This document shows positions 45,117 through 53,896 of a DNA stretch of 64,000 nucleotides, in pieces. The number at the start of each line of letters is the position of its first letter. Within the stretch, counting starts at the first letter, position 1. The notes beneath the pieces were generated by a model. The model was not told where the DNA came from and did no database searches. It saw only the letters and a list, made by a program, of their open reading frames with translations. Origin of the DNA: Ponticoccus alexandrii (GTDB taxonomy: Bacteria; Pseudomonadota; Alphaproteobacteria; Rhodobacterales; Rhodobacteraceae); assembly GCF_016806125.1 (NCBI RefSeq), contig NZ_CP047166.1, positions 1,178,001 to 1,242,000 on the forward strand, read 5' to 3'. A program made the position numbers and the translations under genes.

Positions 45117-45854
45117 ATGACTGCCGCCGACACATTCCCCCGCATCGATCCCCTCGGCCTCGACGGGGTGCTCGTGCGCTTCGCCGACACCCTGACCGAG
45201 CCCGCCAACCGCGCCGCGTTGGCCTTCCGCGCGGCGCTCGAGCGCGATCTACCGGAGGCCGTCGAAGAGGTCTCGACCGCGCTGGTCTCAACCCAGCTGC
45301 GCTTCGATCCGTTGCACCTGCCGCTGGAGCGGCTGACGGCGGAGCTGCGCCAGCGGCTCTCCGCGCAGGACTGGTACGCCGCGCCGCTGCCAGAGGGGCG
45401 GCGGCTCCTGCACATCCCCACGCTCTACGGCACCGACCGCGCCCCGCAACTGGCCGAGGCCGCCGCGCTTGCGGGCCTGTCCCGGGCCGAGGCCATCGAC
45501 CAGCTGTCGCAGGCGGCGCTGCGGGTGACGACCATCGGCTTCGCGCCAGGCCAGCCCTATCTCGGCACATTGCCCGAGGCCTGGGATATCCCGCGCCAGA
45601 CCGGCCTGACCCCGCAGGTGCCGGTGGGCGCGCTGGTGGTGGCGATCCGGCAGATGGTGCTGTTCTCGGTCTCCACCCCCACCGGCTGGCGCCATGTCGG
45701 GCAGACCCACGCGCGGCTCTTCCGCCCCGGGACGGCGAAGCCCTTCCTGTTGCGCCCCGGCGACGCGGTGCGCTTTCCCGCCATCGACCGCGCCGCCTTC
45801 GAGGCCATGGGGGCGGCCAAAGAGGACGGTATCATAGCCGAGCCGCTGACATGA
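45117..45854 (+). CDS. pxpB: 5-oxoprolinase subunit PxpB
   Basis: 245 residues of the KipI/allophanate-hydrolase-subunit-1 fold: EVSTALVSTQLRFDPLHLPL, RLLHIPTLYGTDRAPQLAEA, FAPGQPYLGTLPEAWDIPRQ, VPVGALVVAIRQMVLFSVST and GWRHVGQT. With PxpC and PxpA it forms the ATP-dependent 5-oxoprolinase that opens pyroglutamate to glutamate. First gene of pxpBCA. Confidence 0.93.
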   Translation: MTAADTFPRIDPLGLDGVLVRFADTLTEPANRAALAFRAALERDLPEAVEEVSTALVSTQLRFDPLHLPLERLTAELRQRLSAQDWYAAPLPEGRRLLHIPTLYGTDRAPQLAEAAALAGLSRAEAIDQLSQAALRVTTIGFAPGQPYLGTLPEAWDIPRQTGLTPQVPVGALVVAIRQMVLFSVSTPTGWRHVGQTHARLFRPGTAKPFLLRPGDAVRFPAIDRAAFEAMGAAKEDGIIAEPLT

Positions 45855-45897
45855 CCGCGCTGGACGCGTCCCCGCCGCGCCACGGGAAGGGCGGGGC

Positions 45898-46905
45898 ATG
45901 AGCGTGCTCGAAATCCTTTCGGCGGGGCCGGGCGTCACCCTGCAGGATGCGGGCCGCCCGGGCTACCTTGCGCAGGGCCTGTCACGCGGCGGCGCGCTGG
46001 ACCGGCTGGCCCTTGCCGAGGGCGCGGCGCTGCTGCGCCAGCTGCCTGGTGCGGCGCTGGAGATGATCGGCATGGGCGGGCGCTTCCGGGCGGGGGGGCC
46101 GCTGCGGATCGCCCTGACCGGCGCGCCGATGCGGGCCACGGTGGATGGTGTGCCGCTCGCGTGGAACGCCTCGGATGCGCTGCCCGCCGGGGCGGTGCTG
46201 CGCATCGACGGCGGCGCCACGGGCACCTGCGGCATGCTGACCCTCGGCGGCGGCTTCGACCTGCCCCCGGTGCTGGGGGCGGTCTCGGCCCATCTGGCGG
46301 CGGGGTTGGGGCGGGCGCTTGAGGCCGGCGACAGCCTGCCGCTCGCCCCCGACCGGGGCGGGCCGACGGGGCTTTGCCTGCCGCCCGACGACCGCTTCTG
46401 CGGCGGCACGCTGCGCGTCCTGCCCAGCCTGCAGACCGGGCTCTTTCCCGAAGCCGAGCGCGCCCGCTTCGAGGCCGAAACCTTCACCCGCGACGCCCGG
46501 GGCAACCGCATGGGCGTGCGACTGACACCCGGGGGCGGCGGCTTTGGCCTGCCCTCGGGCCAGAGCATTCTCTCCGAGGCCATCACTCCCGGCGATCTCC
46601 AGATCCCCGGCGACGGCGCACCCTATCTCTTGCTGGCGGAATGCCAGACCACCGGGGGTTACCCGCGCATCGGCACGGTGATCCCCGCCGATCTGCCGCG
46701 CGCGGCGCAGGCCGGGCCCGGCGCCCGGCTGCGCTTCCGCTTCGTCAGCCGCCCCGAGGCGCTGGAGGCCGAGGCGCGCCTGCGCCGCCATCTGGCCGCG
46801 CTGCCCGGGCTGGCAACACCGCTGGTCCGCCATCCGCGCGACGTGCCGGACCTCCTGACCCATACCCTGATCAGCGGCGTCACCGCCGGAGAGGAGCTGT
46901 CATGA
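45898..46905 (+). CDS. pxpC: 5-oxoprolinase subunit PxpC
   Basis: 335 residues, KipA/biotin-dependent carboxyltransferase-like: GPGVTLQDAGRPGYLAQGLS, RGGALDRLALAEGAALL, LGGGFDLPPVLGA, GNRMGVRLTPGGGG and ECQTTGGYPRIGTVI are the family blocks. The N-terminus is complete. It overlaps pxpA by four bases. Confidence 0.93.
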   Translation: MSVLEILSAGPGVTLQDAGRPGYLAQGLSRGGALDRLALAEGAALLRQLPGAALEMIGMGGRFRAGGPLRIALTGAPMRATVDGVPLAWNASDALPAGAVLRIDGGATGTCGMLTLGGGFDLPPVLGAVSAHLAAGLGRALEAGDSLPLAPDRGGPTGLCLPPDDRFCGGTLRVLPSLQTGLFPEAERARFEAETFTRDARGNRMGVRLTPGGGGFGLPSGQSILSEAITPGDLQIPGDGAPYLLLAECQTTGGYPRIGTVIPADLPRAAQAGPGARLRFRFVSRPEALEAEARLRRHLAALPGLATPLVRHPRDVPDLLTHTLISGVTAGEELS

Positions 46906-47681
46906 AAACCGTCGACCTGAACGCCGACATGGGCGAAAGCTTTGGCCCCTGGGTGATGGGGCAGGACGCGGCCCTGCTCGAGGTTGTGACCTCCGCCAAT
47001 GTCGCCTGCGGGCTGCACGCGGGGGATCCGGATGTCATGGCCGCGACCATGTCCGGGGCCGTGGCCCGGGGCGTGGGCATCGGTGCGCACCCCGGCTTTG
47101 CCGACCTGCAGGGCTTTGGCCGCCGCCGCATGCACTTGCCAGAGGCCACGCTGCGCCATCTTGTGCAGTACCAGCTGGGCGCCGCGCAGGCCATGGCACG
47201 GGCCTCGGGCGGCAGGGTGCGCCACCTGAAACTGCACGGCGCGCTGTCCAACATGGCCTCCGAGGACGAGGGCCTGGCGCGCGCCTGCTACGGCGCCGCC
47301 CAGGAGGTCGCGCCGGAGGTCATTGTCATGGTTCTGGCGGCGACGGCGCAGCAGCGCGCGGCAGAGGCCCTGGGCTGTCCCTGGGCGGGCGAGATCTTCG
47401 CCGACCGGGCCTATAACGCCGATGCCACGCTGGTCGACCGCAGCCGCCCGGGCGCGGTGATCCACGACCCAGAAAAGGCAGCGGATCGGGTCGCCCGCAT
47501 GGTCCGCGCGGGGGCGATCCTGCCAGACGACGGCGCGCCGATCCCCGCCCCGGTGGATACCGTCTGCCTGCACGGCGACGGTGCCACGGCACTGGCCATC
47601 GCCCGGGCGGTCCGGGCGCGGCTCGAAGCAGAGGGTATCACGCTGGCCGCCTTCTCCGGCCGCCGGGGGCGCTTCGCCTGA
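46902..47681 (+). CDS. pxpA: 5-oxoprolinase subunit PxpA (LamB/YcsF family)
   Basis: 259 residues. VDLNADMGESFG, ITSANVACGLHAGD-type block (here VVTSANVACGLHAGDP), GVGIGAHPGFADLQGFGRR, HLKLHGALSNMASED and AEIFADRAYNADATL-type blocks (here EIFADRAYNADATLVDRS) are diagnostic; VCLHGDGATA closes it. Last gene of the operon. Confidence 0.95.
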   Translation: MKTVDLNADMGESFGPWVMGQDAALLEVVTSANVACGLHAGDPDVMAATMSGAVARGVGIGAHPGFADLQGFGRRRMHLPEATLRHLVQYQLGAAQAMARASGGRVRHLKLHGALSNMASEDEGLARACYGAAQEVAPEVIVMVLAATAQQRAAEALGCPWAGEIFADRAYNADATLVDRSRPGAVIHDPEKAADRVARMVRAGAILPDDGAPIPAPVDTVCLHGDGATALAIARAVRARLEAEGITLAAFSGRRGRFA

Positions 47682-47698
47682 GGCCGGCACCGCCCCGG

Positions 47699-47725
47699 GG
47701 CTTCTCTGGTCCTGCAAATACCTCT
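47699..47725 (+). repeat. Dispersed intergenic repeat, copy 9 (short)
   Basis: GGCTTCTCTGGTCCTGCAAA then TACCTCT: core only, 17 bases after the pxpA stop codon. Confidence 0.55.
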
Positions 47726-47916
47726 GCATGCCGAGGCAACAGGGGCATCGTCTGACGAAAGCCCCACCCGTGGCCGGGGCGCCAACGGGGGTTTGGGGGC
47801 CCGGCCCCCAAGAGGGGATGCGCGCCGCAGGCGCGCCGCGGGATCGGCCCCGGCCTTGTCGACGCCCCTGTAAAGCGGTTATGGTGTTATACTGTATCGC
47901 AAGGGAAGGGGCCGCC

Positions 47917-48393
47917 ATGCTTCAGGGATTCGAGCAGCACGATCACGGGACCTGCATCGCCGACGCGATGCGCGCCGCCGAGGACACCTGTTCCGAAAAG
48001 GGCCTGCAATTCACCCCCGTGCGGCGCCGCGCGCTCGAGGTGCTGCTGGAAGAGCATCGCGCGTTGGGGGCCTACGAGGTGCTGGACCGGCTGCGCGAGG
48101 GCGGTTTTGGCTCGCAGCCGCCGGTGGCCTACCGGGCGCTGGACTTTCTCGTGGCGAACGGGCTGGCGCATCGGGTCGAACGGTTGAACGCCTTCATCGC
48201 CTGCGGTCGCCCGGGAGAGCGCCACGCCCCCTGTTTCCTGATCTGCACCGCCTGCGACACGGTGGTCGAGGCGCCGGGCCGCGCCGCCACGGCGGCGGTG
48301 TGCGAGGCCGGCGCAGAGGTCGGTTTCGCGGTCGAGCGGGTGGCGGTCGAGGCTCTGGGCCTTTGCCGCGTCTGCCGCGAAGCCGCCGCCTGA
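47917..48393 (+). CDS. zur: Fur family regulator, Zur-like
   Basis: 158 residues: winged helix (CSEKGLQFTPVRRRALEVLL, GAYEVLDRLREGG, PVAYRALDFLVANGLAHRVE), then the zinc region HAPCFLICTACDTVVE and the C-terminal CRVC pair. The CxxC pairs and the sequence of the second half point to the zinc regulator Zur rather than Fur. AAGGGAAGGGG precedes the ATG. GTGTTATACTGTATC, about 20 bases upstream of the ribosome site, is a partial match to alphaproteobacterial Zur boxes (weak). No znu genes lie in the window. Confidence 0.83.
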   Translation: MLQGFEQHDHGTCIADAMRAAEDTCSEKGLQFTPVRRRALEVLLEEHRALGAYEVLDRLREGGFGSQPPVAYRALDFLVANGLAHRVERLNAFIACGRPGERHAPCFLICTACDTVVEAPGRAATAAVCEAGAEVGFAVERVAVEALGLCRVCREAAA

Positions 48394-48666
48394 CCGCGTA
48401 TCCCGCCGCGTCTGCCCGGGGCGCCGCGCGGCCAGCCTGCGCGCGTCCCGGAACCGGGACCTTCATCCAGTTGCACCTGTCGGGGTCGGCAGCGGCCCTC
48501 CCGTGATCCGGGATTGAGACCGCCCGACCACGGCATTGCCCGGCTGACCGGCTTGCAGTCTGCCTCTGAAAAGGGGAGCACGGCTCGACGCAGGGGGGCA
48601 AGGATGCGACGCGCGCGGTCTACCCGGCGCGGTTTCATCACGATTTCAATGCGATGTCTGGTAGAA

Positions 48667-48750
48667 TGGTGGGCGACCCTGGAATCGAACCAGGCGTGAG
48701 TCGCCTCGAGGGAGTTACAGTCCCCTGCCACACCTTGCGGCCTGTCGCCC
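48667..48750 (-). tRNA. tRNA-Tyr (anticodon GTA)
   Basis: Minus strand: acceptor GGGCGAC / GTCGCCC, anticodon loop CTGTAAC (GTA), a long variable arm as in class II tRNAs, T arm CCTGGTTCGATTCCAGG, encoded CCA. Confidence 0.96.
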
Positions 48751-48782
48751 ACCGGGCGCCGGGAGCTGCCCGGCGTGGGGGG

Positions 48783-48811
48783 TCATTACAGGGGGCCAAA
48801 ATCCCCGTCAA
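48783..48811 (-). promoter_or_regulatory. Sigma-70 promoter of tRNA-Tyr
   Basis: Minus strand TTGACG (-35), exactly 17 bases, TAATGA (-10), 33 bases upstream of the tRNA 5' end. Confidence 0.65.
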
Positions 48812-48879
48812 CCGGAAATTCTCTTGGCAAAGCGCCTCTTTCGGTGCGAAGGCATGGGTCCGGCGGAAAGGGTCTGATC

Positions 48880-49656
48880 ATGGCGAAGAAACCGAAATGG
48901 GTGGTCGAGAAGGAACAGGCGAAAAAGGCCTCGGCGGCAGAGACCGTCTGGCTGTTCGGCCTGCATGCGGTGCGCGATGCGCTGATGAACCCCCGGCGTG
49001 AGAAGCTGCGCCTGATTCTGACTCCGAATGCCGCCGACAAGCTGGCCGAGGCCGTCACCGCCACTGGCATCGAGCCCGAGATACAGGACCCGCGCCGCTT
49101 CAAGGCACCGCTGGACCCGAACTCGGTCCATCAGGGCGCCGCGCTGGAGGTCAGGCCGCTCGACTGGGGGCGGCTGGAGGATGTGGCCATCACCAGCGAG
49201 GGTGCCCTGCGGCTGGTGCTTCTGGACCGCGTCACAGACCCGCATAATGTCGGGGCCATCCTGCGCTCGGCCGAGGTCTTCGGCGCACAGGCGGTGATCG
49301 GCACGCGCCACCACGCGGCGCCGGAAACCGGCGCGCTGGCCAAGACCGCAAGCGGCGCGCTGGAGCGTCAGCCCTACCTGCGCGAACGCAACCTTGCCGA
49401 TACCATCGTGGCCCTGCAGGGCATGGGCTATCTGGTGCTGGGTCTCGACGGCGAGGCGGAGGTGACCATCGAAGAGGCGCTGGAAGGCCGCCGCGCCGAT
49501 CCGGTCGCGCTGGTGCTGGGGGCCGAGGGGCCGGGCCTGCGTCCGAAGACCAAGGAAACGGTGGATCGCCTTGTGCGCATTGATTTCGCGGGCGGCTTCG
49601 GCTCTCTGAATGTCTCGAATGCCGCTGCCGTTGCGCTCTACGCCGCGCGCGCCTAG
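48880..49656 (+). CDS. rlmB: 23S rRNA 2'-O-ribose methyltransferase RlmB (TrmH/SpoU family)
   Basis: 258 residues. N-terminal substrate domain (WLFGLHAVRDALMNPRREKL), then the knotted SPOUT domain: LLDRVTDPHNVGAILRSAEV, LVLGAEGPGLRP and GSLNVSNAAAVALY are the three SpoU motifs. It methylates a guanosine of 23S rRNA using S-adenosylmethionine. The start follows a basic N-terminus MAKKPKWV; a longer reading through the upstream leader is rejected. Confidence 0.93.
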   Translation: MAKKPKWVVEKEQAKKASAAETVWLFGLHAVRDALMNPRREKLRLILTPNAADKLAEAVTATGIEPEIQDPRRFKAPLDPNSVHQGAALEVRPLDWGRLEDVAITSEGALRLVLLDRVTDPHNVGAILRSAEVFGAQAVIGTRHHAAPETGALAKTASGALERQPYLRERNLADTIVALQGMGYLVLGLDGEAEVTIEEALEGRRADPVALVLGAEGPGLRPKTKETVDRLVRIDFAGGFGSLNVSNAAAVALYAARA

Positions 49657-49665
49657 ATCGGGATA

Positions 49666-49992
49666 ATGCAGACCCGGATTGCAACCTGCTGCTACTGTGG
49701 CACCCGCGCCGCGCTGGTGCTGGAAGGCGCGGTGCAGCACGAACTGGCCTGCGCCTCCTGCGGGGCACCGCTGAGCCGGATGAAGAACCTCAAGACCGGC
49801 GCGGACAAAACGCGCCGGGGCAGGGCGCCCGTGGCAAAGGCCGCGAAACGCCCGAAGTCTCCTGCCGACGAGATCCTGCGCGCGCTGGAGCGGCGGGGAA
49901 AGAAGAAATCCCGCAAGAAAAAGTCGAAGAAGGGGCTGGCGCAGCGTTTTCTCGGCGAGGCCTTCGACGTGATCGAGGATATCTTCGACTGA
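49666..49992 (+). CDS. Zinc-ribbon protein with Lys-rich C-terminus
   Basis: 108 residues. Residues 1-40 hold two Cys pairs (CCYCGTRA and CASCGAPL) as a zinc ribbon; a disordered Lys/Arg-rich linker follows (RGKKKSRKKKSKKGL), then an amphipathic end (AFDVIEDIFD). Probably binds nucleic acid or a partner; conserved in Rhodobacterales next to rlmB. Function unknown. A short terminator follows. Confidence 0.72.
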   Translation: MQTRIATCCYCGTRAALVLEGAVQHELACASCGAPLSRMKNLKTGADKTRRGRAPVAKAAKRPKSPADEILRALERRGKKKSRKKKSKKGLAQRFLGEAFDVIEDIFD

Positions 49993-50001
49993 TCCGCGCG
50001 C

Positions 50002-50020
50002 CGGGGCCGCCCCGCTTTTT
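50002..50020 (+). terminator. Short terminator hairpin
   Basis: CGGGG CCG CCCCG followed by CTTTTTG, 10 bases after the zinc-ribbon gene. Confidence 0.55.
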
Positions 50021-50119
50021 GTCCCATGCACAGTGTCTGTGCCGACCGCTGACCGCTGTTGCCTCTGGCCTTCGCGCGCCGGGTGGCGTATCTGCGCTGC
50101 CAAACCTAGCGGAGGCCCC

Positions 50120-51247
50120 ATGGCAGAGTACGAGACCCCCGGCCAAGTCGAAGAAAGCTGGAGCGACGCGATCTCTTCGGTGGAGGAGATCATCGAGGAC
50201 GCGCGCAACGGGCGCATGTTCATCCTTGTCGACCACGAGGACCGCGAGAACGAGGGCGACCTCGTGATCCCCGCGCAATGGGCGACGCCGGACACGATCA
50301 ACTTCATGGCGCTTTACGGGCGCGGGCTGATCTGCCTGTCGATGACCGAAGAGCGCATCGGCGAACTGGGCCTGCAACTGATGTCGACGAACAACTCGTC
50401 GCGGCATGAAACCGCCTTCACCACCTCGATCGAGGCGCGCGAGGGTATTTCGACCGGCATTTCCGCCGCTGACCGGGCGCGCACCGTCGCCACGGCCATC
50501 GACGCCAGCAAGGGTGCGCAGGACATCGCCACCCCGGGCCATGTCTTTCCGCTGCGCGCCCGCAAGGGCGGCGTGCTTGTCCGCGCCGGTCACACAGAGG
50601 CCGCGGTCGATGTCGCGCGCCTTGCGGGGCTGAACCCGGCGGGCGTGATCTGCGAGATCATGAACGACGACGGGTCGATGGCGCGGCTGCCGGAACTGGT
50701 GGCCTTCTCGCAGAAACACGGGCTGAAGATCGGCACGATCAGCGACCTGATCGCCTACCGCCGCCGCAACGACAACCTTGTGCGGGTACGCAGCGAGGAG
50801 ACCGTGCAATCCGAGTTCGGCGGCGAGTGGCAGATGAAGATCTACACCGACGAAAGCCACGGCGATGAGCATATCGTCCTGACCAAGGGCGACCTTTCGG
50901 GCGATGCGCCGGTGCTGGTACGGATGCATGCGCTGGATCCGATGCTGGACGTCGTGGGCACCGGGCCCAAGGGTCGCTCTGGCGAATTCGGCGCGGCGAT
51001 GCAGGCCGTGGCGGCCGAAGGCCGTGGCGTGGTGGTGCTGCTGCGCGACACCTCGATGAAGCTGGACGCGAACGAGGGTGTATCGCCCAAGACCCTGCGG
51101 CAATACGGGCTTGGCGCGCAGATCCTGTCGTCGCTGGGCCTGTCGAAGCTGGTCCTGCTGACCAACTCGCCCTCGCCCAAGATCGTCGGCCTCGACGCCT
51201 ACGGGCTGGAGATCACCGGCACCCGCAAGATCTCGGAGCTGGGCTGA
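50120..51247 (+). CDS. ribB: 3,4-dihydroxy-2-butanone-4-phosphate synthase with degenerate RibA-like tail
   Basis: 375 residues. The N-terminal ~210 residues are RibB: VDHEDRENEGDLVIPAQWAT, STNNSSRHETAFTTSIEARE, GHVFPLRARKGGVLVRAGHT and GVICEIMNDDGSMARLPEL. The C-terminal ~160 residues have the length and order of GTP cyclohydrolase II, but the zinc cysteines of that enzyme are absent, so RibA activity is unlikely. It makes the four-carbon unit of riboflavin. No FMN riboswitch is visible upstream. It precedes ribH and nusB with a one-base overlap. Confidence 0.92.
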   Translation: MAEYETPGQVEESWSDAISSVEEIIEDARNGRMFILVDHEDRENEGDLVIPAQWATPDTINFMALYGRGLICLSMTEERIGELGLQLMSTNNSSRHETAFTTSIEAREGISTGISAADRARTVATAIDASKGAQDIATPGHVFPLRARKGGVLVRAGHTEAAVDVARLAGLNPAGVICEIMNDDGSMARLPELVAFSQKHGLKIGTISDLIAYRRRNDNLVRVRSEETVQSEFGGEWQMKIYTDESHGDEHIVLTKGDLSGDAPVLVRMHALDPMLDVVGTGPKGRSGEFGAAMQAVAAEGRGVVVLLRDTSMKLDANEGVSPKTLRQYGLGAQILSSLGLSKLVLLTNSPSPKIVGLDAYGLEITGTRKISELG

Positions 51248-51798
51248 TGGCATCGAACCAAGAGCACTACACGCTGCCGCGCGCGGCATTCGACAAGCCC
51301 GTGAAGGTGCTGATCGTCGTGGCGCCCTATTACAAGGCCATCGCCGATGAGCTGGTGGCGGGCGCGCAGGCGGAAATCGAGGCCTCGGGCGGCTGGCACG
51401 AGACCATCGAGGTGCCCGGCGCGCTGGAGATCCCCAGCGCCATCGGCATCGCCGAGCGGCTGTCGAACTTTGACGCCTATGTCGCACTGGGCTGCGTGAT
51501 CCGGGGCGAGACGACCCATTACGACACGGTCTGCAACGATTCCTCGCGGGCGATCACGCTGCTGGGGCTTCAGGGGCTGTGCATCGGAAACGGAATCCTA
51601 ACGGTCGAGAACTACGAACAGGCCCGGGTCCGGGCCGAATCGCAGGGTCAGAACAAGGGCGGCGGCGCCGCAGCGGCTGCGCTGCACCTGCTGGCGATCA
51701 CGCGGCAATTCGGCGCGGCCCGCAAGGGGGTCGGCTTTCGCGCAACACCCGACGAGGTGCAGATCGCGGGTGAGGGGAAAGGGCCGGCCACCGCATGA
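51247..51798 (+). CDS. ribH: 6,7-dimethyl-8-ribityllumazine synthase
   Basis: 183 residues. VLIVVAPYYKAIADELVAGA, ETIEVPGALEIPSAIG, ALGCVIRGETTHYDTVCNDS and GNGILTVENYEQA are the active-site segments (the catalytic His of the usual HFD motif is in THYD). Penultimate step of riboflavin synthesis. Translationally coupled on both sides. Confidence 0.95.
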   Translation: MASNQEHYTLPRAAFDKPVKVLIVVAPYYKAIADELVAGAQAEIEASGGWHETIEVPGALEIPSAIGIAERLSNFDAYVALGCVIRGETTHYDTVCNDSSRAITLLGLQGLCIGNGILTVENYEQARVRAESQGQNKGGGAAAAALHLLAITRQFGAARKGVGFRATPDEVQIAGEGKGPATA

Positions 51799-52268
51799 GC
51801 CAGATATCGGGCAACCAGAGGCGAAAGATGAAGTCCGCCTCGCGGCTTTACGCCGTGCAGGCACTGTTCCAGATGGAGCATTCCAGCCAGACCGCCGACA
51901 AGGTGCGGGGCGAGTTCCTCGAATATCGCTTCGGCGCGGTGACGCCCGAGGGCGACGAGATGCTGGACGGCGATATTCCCCTGTTCACCAAGATCCTGAA
52001 CGAGGTCGTGAACTGGCAGGCCAAGATCGACCAGATGACCGACCGCGCCATCGTGGCGAAGTGGAAGATCGACCGGATCGACCCGACCCTGCGGGCGCTG
52101 TTCCGCGCGGCGGGGGCAGAGCTGGTGGCCACCGACACGCCGCCGAAGGTGGTGATCGTGGAATATGTCGAGGTCGCCGCCGCCTTCTTCCCTGAGGGGC
52201 GCGAGCCGAAATTCGTGAACGCCGTGCTTGACCACATGGCCCGCGAGGCAAAGCCCGAAGCTTTCTGA
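51795..52268 (+). CDS. nusB: Transcription antitermination factor NusB
   Basis: 157 residues: ASRLYAVQALFQMEHSSQTA, WQAKIDQMTDRAIVAKWKID, RIDPTLRALFRAAGAELVAT and PPKVVIVEYVEVAAAFFPEG are the NusB helices. It binds boxA RNA with S10 for rRNA antitermination. Overlaps ribH by four bases, the standard ribH-nusB arrangement. Confidence 0.95.
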   Translation: MSQISGNQRRKMKSASRLYAVQALFQMEHSSQTADKVRGEFLEYRFGAVTPEGDEMLDGDIPLFTKILNEVVNWQAKIDQMTDRAIVAKWKIDRIDPTLRALFRAAGAELVATDTPPKVVIVEYVEVAAAFFPEGREPKFVNAVLDHMAREAKPEAF

Positions 52269-52382
52269 CGCAGCGCCCGCCCAGTGCGCCGCCGCGCAGG
52301 ACGGGCCGCAGGCTGGACACCGCGCCCGCGCGCGCTGCCGGGTCGCGTGGAACCCGGGGCGGTTTGTCGCGTTCATCTTTGG

Positions 52383-53285
52383 ATGGATGAAATAGACGCG
52401 CTGTTGCCGGGCGATGTGACCGGCACCCTGACCGATCAGCTGACCTTCTGGGTCGAAGGGGCGGTCGCCGCCGGGCCCCGGCTGGGCGTTGCGATCCTTG
52501 TCCTGCTGGTCACGGCTCTGGTCGCCTGGATTTTTCGCGGCCTGCTGGACCGGGTCGGGCGCCGGGCGCGGTTCCGGCGCAATCTGGTCGATGTGCTCAA
52601 GCTGATGTCGAACACGACGATCTGGCTTCTGGGCATCTTGATGGCGCTGACGGTGGTTTTTCCAACGATCACCCCGGGCAAGGCCCTGACCACGCTGGGC
52701 TTGGGGTCGGTGGCCATCGGTTTCGCCTTCAAGGACACCTTCGAGAACTTCCTTGCCGGCATCCTGATCCTGCTGCGCGAACCTTTCCAGATGGGCGATT
52801 TCATCGAATGCGAAGGCGCCGAGGGAAGGATCGAGCGCATCACGATCCGCGACACACACATCCGCCAGACCGACGGGCAGCTTGTCGTCGTGCCGAATGC
52901 GCAGCTGTTTCACAACCCGGTGACGGTGCGCACCAATCAGGAGGTGCGGCGCACCTCGATCCTCTGCGGCGTGGCCTATGGCGAGGACGTCGACCGCGCG
53001 CGCGCCGTGATCTACGAGGCGGTCCGCACCGTCAACCTCGTGCGCGACGACGTGCGCGACGTGCAGGTTTTTGCCAAAGCCTTCGGCGCCAGTTCCATCG
53101 ACTTCGAGATCACGTGGTGGACCGGCTCGCTGCCGGTGGACATCCGCCGCTCTCGCGACAAAGTGGTGGCGGCGATCAAGCGGGCGCTCGACGATGAGGG
53201 GATCGAAATTCCCTTCCCCTACCGCACGCTCACCTTCAAGGAGCCGCTGGCGCTGCACCGGCGCGAGGACGCTGACGACGCCTGA
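52383..53285 (+). CDS. MscS-type mechanosensitive ion channel
   Basis: 300 residues: three membrane helices (one near residues 28-50, one near 75-100, and the pore-lining GLGSVAIGFAFKDTFENFLA), then LREPFQMGDFIECEGAEGRI and the beta-rich cytoplasmic domain (VVVPNAQLFHNPVTV). Opens on membrane tension to release solutes. ATG 52383 is chosen; a longer reading lacks a ribosome site. Confidence 0.9.
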   Translation: MDEIDALLPGDVTGTLTDQLTFWVEGAVAAGPRLGVAILVLLVTALVAWIFRGLLDRVGRRARFRRNLVDVLKLMSNTTIWLLGILMALTVVFPTITPGKALTTLGLGSVAIGFAFKDTFENFLAGILILLREPFQMGDFIECEGAEGRIERITIRDTHIRQTDGQLVVVPNAQLFHNPVTVRTNQEVRRTSILCGVAYGEDVDRARAVIYEAVRTVNLVRDDVRDVQVFAKAFGASSIDFEITWWTGSLPVDIRRSRDKVVAAIKRALDDEGIEIPFPYRTLTFKEPLALHRREDADDA

Positions 53286-53372
53286 GCCGGGCGCCTGCCA
53301 GGGGCGAAGGGCAGGGACGCAGGGCTGGTCCTGCGCCACAATATGCCACACTCGGAACGCGGTGGACCGCCC

Positions 53373-53400
53373 TTGCATTCGGCCGGGTTTGTCATATTCT
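53373..53400 (+). promoter_or_regulatory. Possible promoter of the small membrane protein gene
   Basis: TTGCAT, 16-base spacer, TATTCT, about 130 bases upstream of the next start codon; the area is AT-richer than its surroundings. Confidence 0.3.
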
Positions 53401-53528
53401 GGTAATGGAATAATAAAGCGGTTCGGGCGTACCCCGGGACAGGCAGACTTGTCCCGCCTCGGTGTTCACTGGGCATTCGTGTCACGGGACGGCCCCGGGA
53501 AGACCCGAAACGCAGTGGGAGCCTCGCC

Positions 53529-53849
53529 ATGCCGCGCCTGATCCGGTTGTACATCCTGCAAACACTCGCGGGCTTTGCCCTGTCGGCGGTCTTTGTCGGC
53601 ATATTGCTGTGGTTCAACGTGGCGAACCTGCGCCACCTGATCGGAGGCAGCGATATCGGGCTTCTGGCCCTATTCCTGCTGTGGCTGTTCAACGGGATCG
53701 TCTTTGGGGGCGTGCAGTTCGGCATTGCGATCATGCGCATGGCCCGAAGCGACAGCGGCGGCGGCGGGCGACGCCAGCCGCTGGCACAGCCGGTGCGGGC
53801 CGAAAGTCTGGCGCGCCCGCGCCGTCGCGACCTGCTGCACCGTCTCTGA
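53529..53849 (+). CDS. Small two-helix membrane protein
   Basis: 106 residues: two membrane helices (LAGFALSAVFVGILLWF and IGLLALFLLWLFNGIVFGGV) and a basic, Gly/Arg-rich cytoplasmic tail. Similar small proteins are conserved in Rhodobacterales without known function. A strong terminator follows directly. Confidence 0.7.
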   Translation: MPRLIRLYILQTLAGFALSAVFVGILLWFNVANLRHLIGGSDIGLLALFLLWLFNGIVFGGVQFGIAIMRMARSDSGGGGRRQPLAQPVRAESLARPRRRDLLHRL

Positions 53850-53860
53850 CCCGGTATGCG

Positions 53861-53896
53861 AAAGGACCCCCGCGCCGGGTGGCACGGGGGTCCTTT
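53861..53896. terminator. Symmetrical terminator
   Basis: AAAGGACCCCCG and CGGGGGTCCTTT are perfect complements, so the hairpin has T runs on both strands and can stop transcripts from either side. Confidence 0.88.

Noticed and set aside
49993-50119. FMN riboswitch before ribB
   Set aside because: The leader is too short and lacks the RFN consensus blocks; only a short terminator is present.
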